Below, piece by piece: positions 31,540-44,222 of a stretch of 64,000 bases of DNA; position 1 is the first letter of the stretch; every line of letters begins with the position of its first letter. This DNA comes from Taeniopygia guttata (lineage: Eukaryota > Chordata > Aves > Passeriformes > Estrildidae). The position numbers and the translations under genes were made by a program. Below the pieces are notes generated by a model. It had not been told where the DNA came from and did no database searches. It saw nothing but the letters and a program-made list of their open reading frames with translations. The stretch lies in contig NC_133024.1 in NCBI RefSeq assembly GCF_048771995.1, positions 5,406,001 through 5,470,000 of the forward strand, read 5' to 3'.

Positions 31540-31596
31540 GCTGATCAATTGTAACAGTTGCTATTTCTCCAGAGTGTTCTTGGCTAGCCAACACAT
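31540..31596 (-). CDS. GABPA: GABPA exon 7 (linker)
   Basis: 57 nt. It completes Tyr250 and then reads VLASQEHSGEIATVTIDQ plus one base of Pro. Human, as I recall it, reads VLASQEQQMNEIVTIDQ, one residue shorter. This is the main length difference in the protein. Donor GTAAGT; acceptor TTTGTAG. Confidence 0.92.
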
Positions 31597-31677
31597 CTAC
31601 AAATTGGAAAAAAAAACCCAGCAGGTTTATATTTAACTCACAAACAGTAAGACACCTGAAGATCAAATACTTTCTTA

Positions 31678-31757
31678 TTTCATAGAAATAAGAAAATAAG
31701 AAATAAAAAGAAATAAAAAAAGAAATAAAAAAAAGAAAAAAAAAAGAAATAAAAATT
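31678..31757. repeat. A-rich simple repeat (AGAAATAAA-like)
   Basis: An imperfect run of AGAAATAAAA units in GABPA intron 6, about 80 bp upstream of exon 7 in transcript order (plus-strand right of it). Confidence 0.8.
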
Positions 31758-32397
31758 TGGTGTCAGTTTGCAAGAGATATGTACAGTTCATGGTCTTATA
31801 AGTGGAGACATTTAACATCTATCACTCATTTTTAGAAGGGTGTGCATGGCAAATTTCCACTAGCTCCATCCCCAAAAGCCTTCTGCTATATTATGTAAAT
31901 GAAGACAGAAATAGTTATTAATCTGGCGAGTTACCTGCAAGCATGGTACATGTGAAATGCACATATATGTTCCTGTAGTATGCACGTACAGTGCATCACT
32001 TAGCAGCTGTGTTGTGTACCATCTAAGGATTTCACTTCCTGTGCTTAAAAATCTCCACTTCAATATGACACAGAAATGTACATTTAATAACTCAAAATCA
32101 ATATTTAATTATTGAACTAATACATTCAGTGTCTGCACAAACTATGAAGTTTTAAAAAAAACAAAGGTGTAATAATCATTCACTACCTTCTACCAGTTAT
32201 GGGGTTTGATAAAAGACGGGCAGTGTTCAGTATGCAGACAATGTTTCACGGCAGCAGACATTCTAATACCTGCTCTTATCTTGTACTGATACTCTTGTTT
32301 TTACATTCAAATCAAGTAAAGGAAAAATGACTGCTCATAATTGGTTTCATAGTTCAAGAAAAAGTGTTAAAAAAAAAACCAAAACAAAATGCCATAC

Positions 32398-32592
32398 ACT
32401 TTCGAAGAAGTTCCAGGTGGCTCCAGAGGATTTCTCCACGTGGGACACGCTGGAAGAAATCTTCTTGGCTGAGGTTGCAGAGGTCCCGCCCAGGAATGCT
32501 GAGTGTGTTGAGGTCAATGTCAGTCATGCTGAACTCCTTCATCACCCACACCACCCAGTGGAGCACCTGATCTGTTGACCACTGAACTGGGT
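32398..32592 (-). CDS. GABPA: GABPA exon 6 (PNT/SAM domain)
   Basis: 195 nt. DPVQWSTDQVLHWVVWVMKE is followed by FSMTDIDLNTLSIPGRDLCN and ends in SHLELLRK plus the first base of Tyr. This is the pointed (PNT) domain used for protein contacts. The donor is GTATGG, one base further than a first look suggests; the next exon's frame (T|AT, Tyr) decides it. Confidence 0.95.
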
Positions 32593-34283
32593 CTGGAAAA
32601 GATGGATGAAACTGCAAATTACCTCATCATACAGTGCAAGGTTATTATATAATAACTTCCATAAGAGTCAAAGCACAACATCAAGAAGCAGAGTTACTGA
32701 GACCAAAGCTACCTGGAAAGTTGTGGACTGCACTTAAAATGGTGATGGAATGGTGTGGGTTGGTGGGGTGACAGAAAAGTAGAGAAAGTTTTTACATCAG
32801 ATCTATGCCTGACAAACACAAAAAAATAATTTTCTTCCTCCACAGGTCTTTAGCTTCAAGAAAAGAGTACCTTGTCTCACAGAAGGATACTCTCCTTCAA
32901 AAATGTTGATCAGTTTGTGATTATGACAAAATACTACATTCTGAACTCATTCACATCATCTCAATTTCTATTCACAAAAACCACCACTGGGTATGTCTGG
33001 GATGGATTAATCTTCTTCCCAGAAGCCACTATTGTATTGTACTTTAGGCTGGTGACCAAACCCCTGTTAATAACACACTGAGATATTTTGTCCACTGCTG
33101 AGCAGCGCTTGCAGAGGCCACAAAGATGTGGCTTAGTCCAACACAGAAAACATAAACCACAAAACTAGCAAGAGAATTTCGAAGAGAACAATGGGCTTGA
33201 GTTGGCTGCAACCCATGTTCTCCTTCCTGGCCATCAGGAACACCTACCCTTGTGATGGTGAGTTTATTACAGACACCTGTAACAGGAATCCTGTTGGGAT
33301 AAGAATTGGGATTGTGCAATGCTCTGAAACTGCTGTATTAATTCAAGTATATCTTACCTCTGTGCTGGGTTTTAATGTATCTTGTATCACTCTACTAAAC
33401 CAGAAATCCCATGTAATATCAATGATTTTCAAGTAAATCTGATATTCAGTATTACACCCTCCACACCCAAGTATCCCTTGCACAGAGCCTGTGTGAGCAT
33501 TGGCCTACTGGAGGTGAGTGATTGCTTCTGCATGACCTTTTCAGCCAGAGCTTCAAGTTTTGGGATGTTAACGTTGTATACAACGTATTAAAATATGTCA
33601 ACAGGCAAAAACAAGAAACTAAAGAAGGACATCTACTTTTCAGATTATGTATTTTTAAATTCTGATATCCCAAGCACATATCACATTGACAATTTTTTTG
33701 CTTTAAAAGAAATAAAATTAAGCATTAAGAAAAAATAAGAAAATTAAGATTTAGAGAAAGCAAAGTATCCTAAGTCTATAAACATTTATCTAGGAGCTAT
33801 AAATTTAATTTTGGTTAACAAAGAACAGCTACATGGTATAATTTTTCACTAATGGTACCTAAAACAATGCAATGTAATCCTGTGGCAAAAGGCACAGCAC
33901 AGGAGGGTTGATCTACCAAACATCAGCAGCAATGAGTTTCCATCAAAAAGCTGCTAATTTGTTCTCATTGAGAGAACACAATCTGCAAGGAAACAAATCA
34001 TTACTTTCTCTAACCACTTCTGTGGTTTCCAAGCTTTCTGCTGCTCTGTTTTCTGCATTTAGTTCTCATAACAATTAGTATTTTCCTTCCTTCTAGGTAC
34101 CAAATATTTGGATTCTAATAGCAGAAATACTTGTAACAGAAAAAATATTTATAATCTCTAATAAAATCCACCCAAAACATAACATAAACATAAAACAACA
34201 TTTCAAAGACCTAATAAATGCTAGTTTTCCATTTGCAGCAAACCAGAGAAGCCTGTAAGGATGAAGACAATGAACCACTACTT

Positions 34284-34325
34284 TTCTGGATGATTATTTA
34301 TTGACTCTGGATGATTATTTATTGA
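34284..34325. repeat. 21-bp tandem duplication
   Basis: TCTGGATGATTATTTATTGAC occurs twice in direct succession (34284-34304 and 34305-34325) in GABPA intron 5. The two copies are identical, so the duplication is recent. Confidence 0.9.
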
Positions 34326-35382
34326 CTAGCCTTGACTCTTAACATCAATGCATCCTGTCTTCTGAAAACATTCAATAAATAATTTTGGATTATAATACAG
34401 AATGTAGGGGCACCTCATTTCAGTCCAAGATCCTGTAATATCTACTCAGAAAACAGTTAAATGTTATTCTTTTTAGGAATGTTATTTAGCACAATTTTGA
34501 TATCAAGAGAACACTATTTTTCATAATCTACGGATCTCTGTCATAATAAACTAATACGATTTTCCTGAAAAATCTGAACTCCTATGGCCCAAAAATAATT
34601 GAACTTTTGAAGTCACAGTTGTGGGTTATAGGGTTTTCTTAAAGAATCAACATTATTCAATTTTATTAAAAATATTATTCAACATAACAACATTGGTTTA
34701 AGTAATTTTATTTTAATATTAATGTGATAGCATGATGAACAGTATTAGTCTGCTTATGATAATACCTCACTTTTTTTTCAAATATTACACATCAAATCCC
34801 TGATTATCAACAGACATAACATGAGGAAAACTATTTTTAAGTGCTTACCAATGAGAAAACTAAAAAGCCATGAAAAAGCCTTTGCTTTAGTAATCAAAAA
34901 TATGCTGTAAATATTGGCAAGCTACATGTCCTGCAAAGACATGTGACTTGATTGGAATTCTTAAACCCTTCCAAACTTCCCCCTAGCCAATATATATTCC
35001 AGTTTTACAGGTCTGCTCATATAGAACAGCTTTCTGAATATGTCCTGACAGTACATTTCTGTCAGTCATAAGAAGCAATTCAGCTGGATAATCTCCCAAC
35101 CATGACATAGGCCTACATCCCACAGTTCCAGTTCCATCTTAAGCAGACATTCAAAGATGTTTTTTAAGCTAACATTAAAAGAGCAACCTGCTAAGTAACA
35201 ATTAACTGCAACTAATTAGCTAAATGCAATTAATTAGCAACCTGCTAATTAATTAGTAACCTGCTAATTAACTCCAAAGAAAGATGATCATCTAGAAGAA
35301 TATTTATTTTTGTCTAGAAGAATATTTATTTTATTAAAACAATAAATTATTTTATTTTATTATTTAAAATAAAAATTTAAAA

Positions 35383-35420
35383 ATATTTATTTATTTCCAG
35401 TAAATAAATAAATAAATATT
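35383..35420. repeat. AT-rich inverted repeat
   Basis: The arm AAATATTTATTTATTT is followed, after a short CCAGTAAAT loop, by its exact reverse complement AAATAAATAAATATTT. The surroundings (35290-35345) also hold direct repeats of AGAAGAATATTTATTT and of TAACCTGCTAATTAA-like units. Confidence 0.75.
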
Positions 35421-35744
35421 TCTTTATCTACTGGAAGATGCTGAATCATCTTCTTCCAGTATGATGAAGTCCAGCACAGCTTCTCACACAAAATCTCATT
35501 TAACAGTATATTCAACATCCTCCAGTCCACGAACTATTTGTTTCAGCAACTTTACAGGCAATGCCCCAATACCGAGTCTGTTCAATTCCACACACACCTG
35601 AAGAGCTTTATCACTAACACACACATTTTTAAGGAGGGCAGAAAGAAAAGCGCTTTCTAAAAACTGCATTGACCAGGTAGTTATGGCACAAAAGCACACA
35701 TTTAATGAAACTGTTATGGGCATTCATTTTACTTCTCAGTTTTT

Positions 35745-35972
35745 AGATTAGGAAAACATTAGGAAAAAATTCCTCCCTGTGAGAGGGGTGAGGCCCTGGC
35801 ACAGTGCCCACAGAAGCTGAGGCTGCCCCATTCCTGGATGTGCTTGAGGCCAAGCTAGACGGTGCTTGGAGCAACCTCATCAAGTGGAAGTTGTCCCTGC
35901 CATTGGCAGGGGATTGGAACTAGATTGTCTTTAAGGCTCCTTCCAAGCCAAACCATTCCATGATTCTACAAT
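35745..35972 (+). mobile_element. CR1 LINE 3' end
   Basis: AAAATTCCTCCCTGTGAGAG is followed by GGTGAGGCCCTGGCACAGTG, GGATGTGCTTGAGGCCAAGC and GATTGTCTTTAAGGCTCC, ending with TTCCATGATTCTAC. This is a clear 5'-truncated CR1. It lies about 125 bp left of GABPA exon 5, inside intron 5. Confidence 0.85.
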
Positions 35973-36095
35973 TCCCTAATGCAGAATATTTGCACTGTAC
36001 TAACCCACACCACAAGTTTTCTCCTCGGAGGTCCTTGAGCACCAATTTCACACAGCACACAAGAGACAAACACACCCAGAGCAGAGCGCCATTAC

Positions 36096-36341
36096 CGTAA
36101 GGTATTCCAAGGCGCTCCTGCTCCTTCCGGTAGCCCTCCAATGCTGCAGCCCATCGTGTCACTTGCTCAGATGTTTCATCTGAGATCGTTGCAATATGTT
36201 TTGTTCCATCCAAGGTTATCACTTGAGCTTCCTCAACAAGGTGAGCTTCAGCCTCTGCGTGATGAGCATCTGGATCAATCACAACCTCCACGGTCTCCAC
36301 AGGCTTCACGATTTCCAGGATGTTTAACTTGGGCTCTATCC
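36096..36341 (-). CDS. GABPA: GABPA exon 5 (linker to PNT domain)
   Basis: 246 nt. The reading starts GIEPKLNILEIVKPVETVEV, passes through DPDAHHAEAEAHLVEEAQVI and ends with RKEQERLGIPY plus one base of Asp. This is near-identical to human. A 56-bp tandem duplication lies in the intron just upstream (36404-36485 on the plus strand). Confidence 0.96.
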
Positions 36342-36403
36342 CTAAGCATGGAAACATCACAAAACTTAAAGACAGGAATGCAAATATTACAAAAACATTG
36401 TTT

Positions 36404-36485
36404 TGAAGCTTTCTGATTAGTAGGGCTAGCAAACTCTTTGTTTTGAAACTTATTTGTTGTGAAGCTTTCTGATTAGTAGGGCTAG
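36404..36485. repeat. Direct repeat, 56-bp period
   Basis: TGAAGCTTTCTGATTAGTAG continuing GGCTAG occurs at 36404-36429 and again at 36460-36485. This is a tandem duplication of a 56-bp unit just upstream (in transcript sense) of GABPA exon 5. Confidence 0.85.
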
Positions 36486-38914
36486 GAAAGAAGCAGGACA
36501 CAGGAGCGTCATCAAATTTCTGTAAGTGTCCTAAATTAAAATTACACACTCTATTATAGAGCATATACTTCAGTAAGGTGAATAAAAAAGCTGTCCCTCC
36601 TTCTTCCCCCAGTATTACAGCTTCCTGTTCTATTTAAGTGATCTATTTCACGATCTTGAACAGAATATTCAGCATGTGAGCATAAAGTACAGTATTTTGG
36701 TCTGTAAGAAATATACCAAATTAAAAACCCCAGAACAAATAGAAAAAGCAACCTCCAAAAGGACCCAGAACAAGTATCCAGCTTTACTCCAACCATAAGG
36801 CATTTCTTTCAGCCTTTACAATACTTCCCTGATCTCCAGGGTCTACACAAAGCAGTTAACATTTTCTTTCAGTACCCTGAAGCAGGCAGTGTGTTAAACA
36901 GCAAATTAAAAGAAACCTAGAAAATTCTTTGCATCTTAGGCTTCATCAGCTATTAATATTTTAGCTTTTTGTCTGTTATTTCAGATACTAGATCATGGAG
37001 CTAACAAGATATGTCTGTATCTATTCTGCAGCAAGAAAGAACACGTTCACTAATGCTTTGTATTACCACCTTCTCTGCTGTCTTCTGAGGTGCTTTGTCC
37101 AGCTGGTGCCTCACCAATTTTCATACATTGCACAGAAGATTTTTAAAAATTATTTCAATTTTTGTGACATAAAATTTTCATTATAATGCCAACAACCACA
37201 TTTCTTTTAAGAGGTTTTTATCAAACTTGTTTTCACATAAAAAAAGAATCCTTACAATTCTATTTTATCATGAGTTTGAAAACCTTGACTATGGTTAGGC
37301 TGATGAAAGTAGGATTCACAGAACATTATATGGCCAGAGTAACTTCAGAATCTTGTACTGTAAAGATATTAGTTTGTGTGCTTCCTGTCTAATCTATATT
37401 AAAGCACAGCATGAGATGGTTCTGCAGGTAACAGCCTTAAATGCTAAATCCACAATCCAGTCATAGTTTGTAAAGGAAAACAAATGGAGTATGTACCTGT
37501 ATTACAAGTAAGAAAAAACAAGACTTTTTCAGACAAGCATTCCTCTAGATTTTAATAGGCATTCAGCTTGAAAAAAATATTAGAAAGTGAACAAACACTA
37601 TAAAGACCCTGGAATACAAAACTCAGCAATGTGAAATCAAGGACGTGAAAATAGATGTTGACAACCAGTAGGTGGTTGATCAGATGAAGAATTAAATGTG
37701 AAGAAAAAGGAAACAAATACCTTACTTAGGACAGAGTTTTATCTAGGCTATGAAAAATTAATATGCACAACACAGGCTTCTTTCAAAATCATAAGAAAAT
37801 AGGTAAGGGAAGCTACTAAGGGTTAAGATTCTGTTTTTGATCTTCAAAAAAGAAAGTAAAGAAAAAAGAGGTACAGTTCATTACTGCTCAACAAAATAAT
37901 TTGTTGTATGTGTGTCATACAACTCCATGTCAAAAGAACTTTGTGCTTCATTCACAATACAAACATTGAGATCAAAGCAATGAGTCTCTGTAGAGGACCA
38001 CCTTGTAAGTAAAAATGTGAATTAACAATCTGCCATCTAACTTACTGCAACACTAGAACATTAATTCCCTGGGTTTTCCTGCATCTCTCCTCACAACTCT
38101 TCTCCCTTTACCTAAAGCATAAGAGATGACCAGTTCCAGATTCCCATTCCTCCAGAGGAAATGTGTTAGGGCAAGGCAGAGCTCCTAAGAGTCTTATTAG
38201 TAAAATGAAAAAATAGGAATGCTATTTTACCTGCTGTAGAATGAAATGCTAAAAAAGACCTACACTCAAGTTCAACTATAGAAGAACTATATTTCACCTG
38301 CTGTCTTTGAGTTTAAAACCAGCTCATCAAAGTTTGGTAGAACATTTGAACTGACATAGCAGCTTTTCTTTCAAAAATAAGAGAGTCCAATCCACCACAA
38401 GGATTAGCATCACTGATTACTCTCAGCTGAATTCTATACATTACATAAGTGAGGGGAAAATAAATATAAGCGAACTGAGAATCTCTCAAAACCTCATTCA
38501 TGCATGTAAAATATGAGGATGGAGTAAGAAGCCATTTTTTCCCACCTGGCTCAAAGGGGTACTGTGGTCAAGAGTAACAAGTCCATGTTGTTGTTAGTGA
38601 TCCAAGTATCTTCCTTTTGTTTATATGAATGCTAATTGTTTTCTGATATTCTGCCCTGCCATATTTTACATGCCTTCAGCAAACAGGTATGAGTTGCTAA
38701 AGTATCAAGGCCTGAAAAACAACACTGAGGAGTGTTCCAAAGTGACACAGAAGTACTTAATATTCAAGTGTTTCTTTTAAGATGGGAGCAGGGAGGGAGG
38801 GGGGGGAGACAAGGTTTGATGGGGGCAGGGAGCAAGAAGCTCCTTGTGCTATGTGATCATGAACCTCAGTTTTACATTAAAGGGGAAAAAAAAAAACACA
38901 GGAAGAACATTGTG

Positions 38915-39700
38915 GCGGTTTCAGTTCCAAACCAGGCAGAAACACCAATTTCATGTAGTGGTTTTGGTTTGCCAATTTGATATTTTGCCAATTTTGAGAT
39001 TTCCCGGATAGTGCACCAAGGAGTGTGGTGGGTTCAGTGCTGGCCAATCACCAATGCACTCACTTTCTGCTGTGAGGTGGGATTAGGAGGATGGCAAAGC
39101 AGGCTCAAAACTTTAAAAGGGTACAAAGGAAAATTTATTAACATTAACTAAAAGCAAGAGTTATAAGAATCAGAACAAAACCTTCAGAACACTTCTCCTT
39201 CCCACAACCTTTTTTTTCCGACTGACAATGTAAAGAAACAAAACCTAAAATTTCAAACAGTTTACCACCCCTAGAATAGTCTTTCTTCAGTTCACTTAGG
39301 GAGAGAAGTCCCTCTTGTTAATGTTATGGAGACTTCCCCACAAGGGAGAAAAAGCCCACTTCACTCATGTCTCTCAATTTGTCACGAATAGCAGTTGCCC
39401 ATGGAAATCTGTAATCTTCAAGTCCCTCCCATTTTCTACAAGCTTTTCCCACAGCTGTGTTTATGGGCCATGTCTAATTATGGGGTACTGTTTTAAAGAT
39501 GAGCTGTTCAAAGGCAAAAATTCTCATTATCATTATTAAAAAATCACCTGTAGCTGTTCCCACAGCTCTACATGTAAATGGTCTATGAAGAGTGGTGGCT
39601 GTCTGGCTATCCTTCCACTCAAGACATACAGAGGGGGCAAAGCAGAAAACTAGGACAAAAAGTAAAACAATGAAGCTTCTAGTTTCTGAGAATTTGACAA
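38915..39700. mobile_element. LTR-like element (avian ERV type)
   Basis: The block reads GTGGTTTTGGTTTGCCAATT, then GTGTGGTGGGTTCAGTGCTG and GGATTAGGAGGATGGCAAAG. I recall such blocks from a dispersed songbird LTR family. A minus-strand AATAAA lies at 39134-39139, which suggests minus orientation. Both boundaries are approximate. It is a broken fossil copy. Confidence 0.45.
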
Positions 39701-40320
39701 GGGGAAATCCTGTCATACCAGATAATAATACAAATAAAAACTATGCCTTAACAAATCCGTATCCAACTGGTTAATGTTCCTCTTCCACAATGGTTTATTC
39801 TGACTTCTCATCCAAAGAAAACAGACAATAGACAGAGATTATGGACCTTGATAAGGATTTTCAGTTAGCCACATTTACTTTCAAATTGTAACTGTTCCTA
39901 AAGCACACAAGCTCACTCACCTCACAGGGATGAAACTGTCACCTACCTACACAAAAATCTTTTGCCTGTGTCGATATTTGGTCTGATATGAGTAACTACT
40001 CAACCTTGAGGAAAAACCTCATACTGTAACTGATACTACTCGACTAAGAGTTGTTTGGGTTTTGGATTTGTGCTTAATTTTATTACTTATAAAAATGATA
40101 TGCAATTATTTTAAAAACATTTCAAATAGCATTAGTGCATGACATTCATTTTAATTTTACTACTTAGAACTAGAGTACACAATAAGAAAAGACATTCTGA
40201 AGCTCTGTGACAATTCACTGATTTTCTCAATTTTACAGCTAGGAATAGGAGATTAGGTTTGCTTACAAGTATTCATGCAATATTAGTTTGTCTGTACAAC
40301 AGACAAATGTAACTGCTTAC

Positions 40321-40405
40321 CTTGCCTAGATATTACTTGTACACTGAGTTGCACTGTTCCATCTGTTTTCACTCCTTGATCAAAAAGGCTTCTATCTGGG
40401 TCCAG
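40321..40405 (-). CDS. GABPA: GABPA exon 4 (OST domain, second part)
   Basis: 85 nt reading LDPDRSLFDQGVKTDG then TVQLSVQVISRQ, plus one base of Gly. Human has Glu for Asp in LDPER and Tyr for Arg in ISYQG. The donor is GTAAGC. Confidence 0.95.
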
Positions 40406-41269
40406 CTTGATAAAGGCATTAAAAGTTAAAAATATGTATTAGTCTCATAGATACAATAAACTTAGTCTCCCTTAAATTTTAGAAACACTGGGTGCCTGCA
40501 GCAAATTTTCAGAAGAAGTGTGCAAATATTTTTAGTACTGTCCAGACATAGTACATAACAGAAAAAATTTGATTGTATTTGAAACTTCCCACTCTGTTCT
40601 GTTTAAGATATTTTTGCCTACAGGAACATTTTTTGACGTAAAAGAAATAATGCAATAGGGGGAGATACCTTCCTCTACCTGAAAACTATCTACAGTTCCT
40701 TCTCTGAGTTTTGAACACCTTCATAAAAATTCTTACCTTTATAACTATATTTTCCTGTTGTTGCTGCAAAAGCCACAGATGTCTGATTGTAACTTCAAAT
40801 ATAACACAAAACATTTACACTGTCTAACATGTGTCAATGCCTGTAAATAAGAGGGCGGAGGGAAATTCTTGAGTAATGCTTTGCTACCTCCATACCTCAA
40901 TAATATAGAAACCTTCTCATTTAGATTAAAAACAAGATTAGAATTATGGAAGTTCTGGCAGCAACAAATTATGTGGGCTACCTCAAAATAAAGTAGTATG
41001 GTCATTGCCCTCATTCTTCTTTCACTTGCAAGGTGGTTTCTTAACCTCACACCAGGAACTCCAAGAATATTTTGACTGTATTCACATTGAACTAGCGTGC
41101 ATGTATTAAATGGTCAGATGATAATGAACCTGACATAGAATTAAACCCTTAACTGTAGTTAATATTCCATATGAAGCATGAATTCCACAGATACTGGAAA
41201 AAAAAGGGAAAAAGTATGTAAACCACTTCTCCATTACGAAGTTAAATCTTTCATAACCTTTCAATTTAC

Positions 41270-41414
41270 CTGGATATCTTGCAGACAAATCTCATGTGCA
41301 TCCAAGGAACACTGCAGTCTGGGTTCCAGCAACTTCTTTAGATTTCCAATGGGTTCACTGATGTCAATAGCCTGACTCACAAATTCTGCGGTGGTGTAGC
41401 TTTGCTCAACAATG
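41270..41414 (-). CDS. GABPA: GABPA exon 3 (OST domain, first part)
   Basis: 145 nt. It completes Ser26 and then reads IVEQSYTTAEFVSQAIDISE and on to LQCSLDAHEICLQDIQ. It lines up with human (SIVEQTYTPAEC...) with a few conservative changes. The exon ends on a codon boundary before GTAAAT. Confidence 0.95.
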
Positions 41415-42809
41415 CTTAAATAGCAAATTAATATAATAAATCATTACTTACATGTTAATAGAGCAGGTATAGGAAAGCTTAATAAAAGTTGGAAGTAAAC
41501 TAGATAAAGAGTAATTATGACTCTGAAATCTTAGTATCATGCAGTATTAGTTTGAGTACTCTTTGTTTAAGTAGAGTCAATTACTAAATTTGGTCTCATT
41601 AATTTTACAGTTGTGCAATTCTTCTTTCACCCTCTCAACATTAAAAAACTCAGGTAAATACCAAGATTCAGATCACATTTTTCAAGACAGTAAGCCATGG
41701 TTAGCATATTATATATTGTTAACTTGCATGTAGAGTAAACTAATTTTATTTGCTTTGCCTGGACTGCATTTAAAAGATATTCAAGTTAAAAGCAAACACA
41801 GGGACAATAGAAGGGAAAAATGCTCACACTCATACATAGCAACTTTCCATGTCTTTTCACCAGTCAGTACAAGAATAGTAAGCTTAACACATAAAAGGGA
41901 CAATCAGAAGGAAGTACAGCAACATGGAGCCATGAAGGAACTATTAGTCATGTGAAGTGCTGTCCCACTCTACAGAGACAGTACTGGCACAACTATTCGG
42001 AAATGTCATTGTTATGGGACACTTTATAACAATGACCTTACACAGCCTCTTCATTTACAAAGAAGGAAACCAGAATGTACAAAGATAGAGCCTGTAAGTG
42101 GCAAAAATACACAAGGAACTTAGAACAGTAAGAAACTAGTAAGTGGCTTTGAATCAGTTCTCCAGAATAGGTAGTTAACCTAACCAGCCTCAGTTCTTTC
42201 TACCTGTTGGAGACTGAAATGTTATGGTATGTGGCTTAAACATCTTTATGAAGGACTTTTACCTACTATAGCAAAAGTGGGTAACAAGAACTGCACCACT
42301 GCACCCTGAATGGGCCTCCTGACTTGAGGCCCTCAACTGTAAGTTAACAGAGATAAGATAAAGTGACCTAAGTCTGGGCTGGGAGAAAAGAATACATTCA
42401 CAAGAGTGTGATAAATGATATTCACTTCTAACAATTTAAAAAGGTTTATTTAAACCTTACCAAAATTCAACAGAAGACTGAATATAAAATATTACAGCGC
42501 CAGAAGCAAAGGATTTTTCCTACCATGTGCTCATCTACACAATGGATATTTTGCTTTTTAACCATTTAGCCCCTCCCAAAGCTCTATCATCCTTTTTCAC
42601 TGTCCAGTGGTGGAGTTCACTTCTTTACATCTTGATTGGAGGTCAGGCACTGCCATAGTAACAAGCTGACCCTCCCCAATGTCCCAACTACTCAGGTTAC
42701 CCCATAATAGCAACACAACAGGGGTAAAGCATAACAATAAGACTTCTCTTAACATATGCATAATATTACATAATATTTGCCTTTTAATTGTGAGAGTCAA
42801 CCATCGCAT

Positions 42810-43568
42810 TACTTATCTATCACAAAAGGATTAAACCCAGCACCTTTGGGGTAGAAGCCACAGCCCCAGGTTTTTCTGCTGCCAGGCTCCCACAGATCCC
42901 TACAGCAAAGCAGGGAAGGAGGAGAGGTTTTGGGTGTGTGACGTGGCCTCTGGCCAGATGCAGTGAATACCCACCCTCCCCTGGGCAGACTGGCACAGCT
43001 GTGGGGTCTTCCATCCCTGGAAGGCCACATCTGTGTGAGGGACAAATGAGGGGGTGTCATGGCTCATCAAAGGCCCCCCACCAAAGGGGTCCCCAGACCC
43101 TGCACTGCATGCGATACTCCAAGATGCGACAGATCCGCAGTCTTGCAAGGGACAGTGTCAAACCTGCCCCTCCACCAGGAGGTACCTGTGTGCTCCCACC
43201 TGCCCAAATGGATATTCATCCACTGGATTCTACACTTTTCAGCAGGGACTCTCACCACCAAGAAGACAAGATGAAGGGAAGCAATGAGATATCCTTGGGA
43301 CCCCTGGAAGAGTGATATGCTTCCACTTAATATTTGTCACTCTCCCTGACCCCACCTACCACTTCTTTTTCTATTTCTTTTGTTCTTTCTTTCTCTTTAC
43401 CTCTTACAGTATTAAATAAAATACATCAATTGTTTTGGTATCAACATCTAAGCTCATTTGATTTTAATCAAGTTTTGGGGTATATTTCATTCCTTTTCGG
43501 GTTTTATCTGTTTTATTCAGAGAGAATTAGTTTTCTTTGCTTTTCTGTGCTTAGACTGGATTGCAACA
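42810..43568 (+). mobile_element. LTR-like repeat, longer copy
   Basis: GC-richer than the host intron, and homologous over its last about 380 bp to the inverted copy at 1183-1562. An AATAAA lies at about 43415-43420, followed by GGTATCAACATCTAAG, and the unit ends near TGGATTGCAACA. It lies antisense in GABPA intron 2. The left edge is uncertain. It is an old, broken fossil. Confidence 0.5.
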
Positions 43569-44121
43569 CTATCCTATGCATTAAATGATGCTCTGAGCTT
43601 CCAAACACAGTAGTGAAAATTAGAAGGGAAGCTTTCAAAACTAAAAATCCAGGTTGAGGTAATTACATCAGAAGCTATCCTACTTCAGAATGTACGATTT
43701 CAATAGCCCTTAACAATAGTATAGTTGATACCCAGCATCATTTCTGCTCTGTAAAAAAAAAATCATCCCGTACAAATCCTGTGTAACAGTAAAGCAAAGG
43801 ACTGGAGATATAGAAAGGTTGATCTCAATTACAGAAGGATCCACTGAAGCTGAAAGGTTTGCAGCACACACACAGACATACTACTACACACGACATACCA
43901 CTACATGAAAATAGGAAAAGTAAAGTACTAATAACATAGCAAGAGATGACCAAAACAGTTTGGGATTTAGATATTAAGGTTGAGGAACATGACAGCACTA
44001 TACTGATTTCCTATACATATCAACTTCTGGAAAATCGCTGTTTAATTAGACAAGAAACAGAAAAGCTAATTAGTCAATTAACTGCTGCCTAAAGATGCCA
44101 AAAAGCAAAGACAGTACATAC

Positions 44122-44222
44122 CTTTCTTCAGTGCATTCCTGTTTCTCAGTTCCATCAATCTCAATTTCTATCAGCTCCTCTGCCTCTCTCTTCGTCATGG
44201 CTGCAATGTCTCAAGAACAGAG
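44122..44222 (-). CDS. GABPA: GABPA exon 2 (start codon; coding 44122-44198)
   Basis: The ATG is at 44196-44198, with G at -3 (context GCAGCCATGA). The peptide MTKREAEELIEIEIDGTEK then QECTEE matches the human N-terminus. The acceptor (TTTTCTGTTCATAG) places the exon edge at 44222, leaving 24 nt of 5' UTR. The donor is GTATGT. The exon ends two bases into a Ser codon. Confidence 0.95.

Larger units (their letters stand above)
29043..36095 (-). other. GABPA introns 5-8
   Basis: These introns separate exons 5 to 9. Recognised content is a CR1 end at 35745-35972, an AT-rich hairpin near 35383-35420, a 21-bp tandem duplication at 34284-34325 and an A-rich run at 31678-31757. No other gene was seen in 33000-35700. 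Confidence 0.75.
36342..44121 (-). other. GABPA introns 2-4
   Basis: The three introns around exons 3 and 4. They hold two LTR-like repeats (38915-39700 and 42810-43568) and the 56-bp duplication next to exon 5. No other coding sequence was recognised. Confidence 0.75.

Noticed and set aside
33044-33436. Overlapping 81-91 codon frames in GABPA intron 5
   Set aside because: No similarity to a known protein could be named. They are probably chance or an unrecognised repeat.
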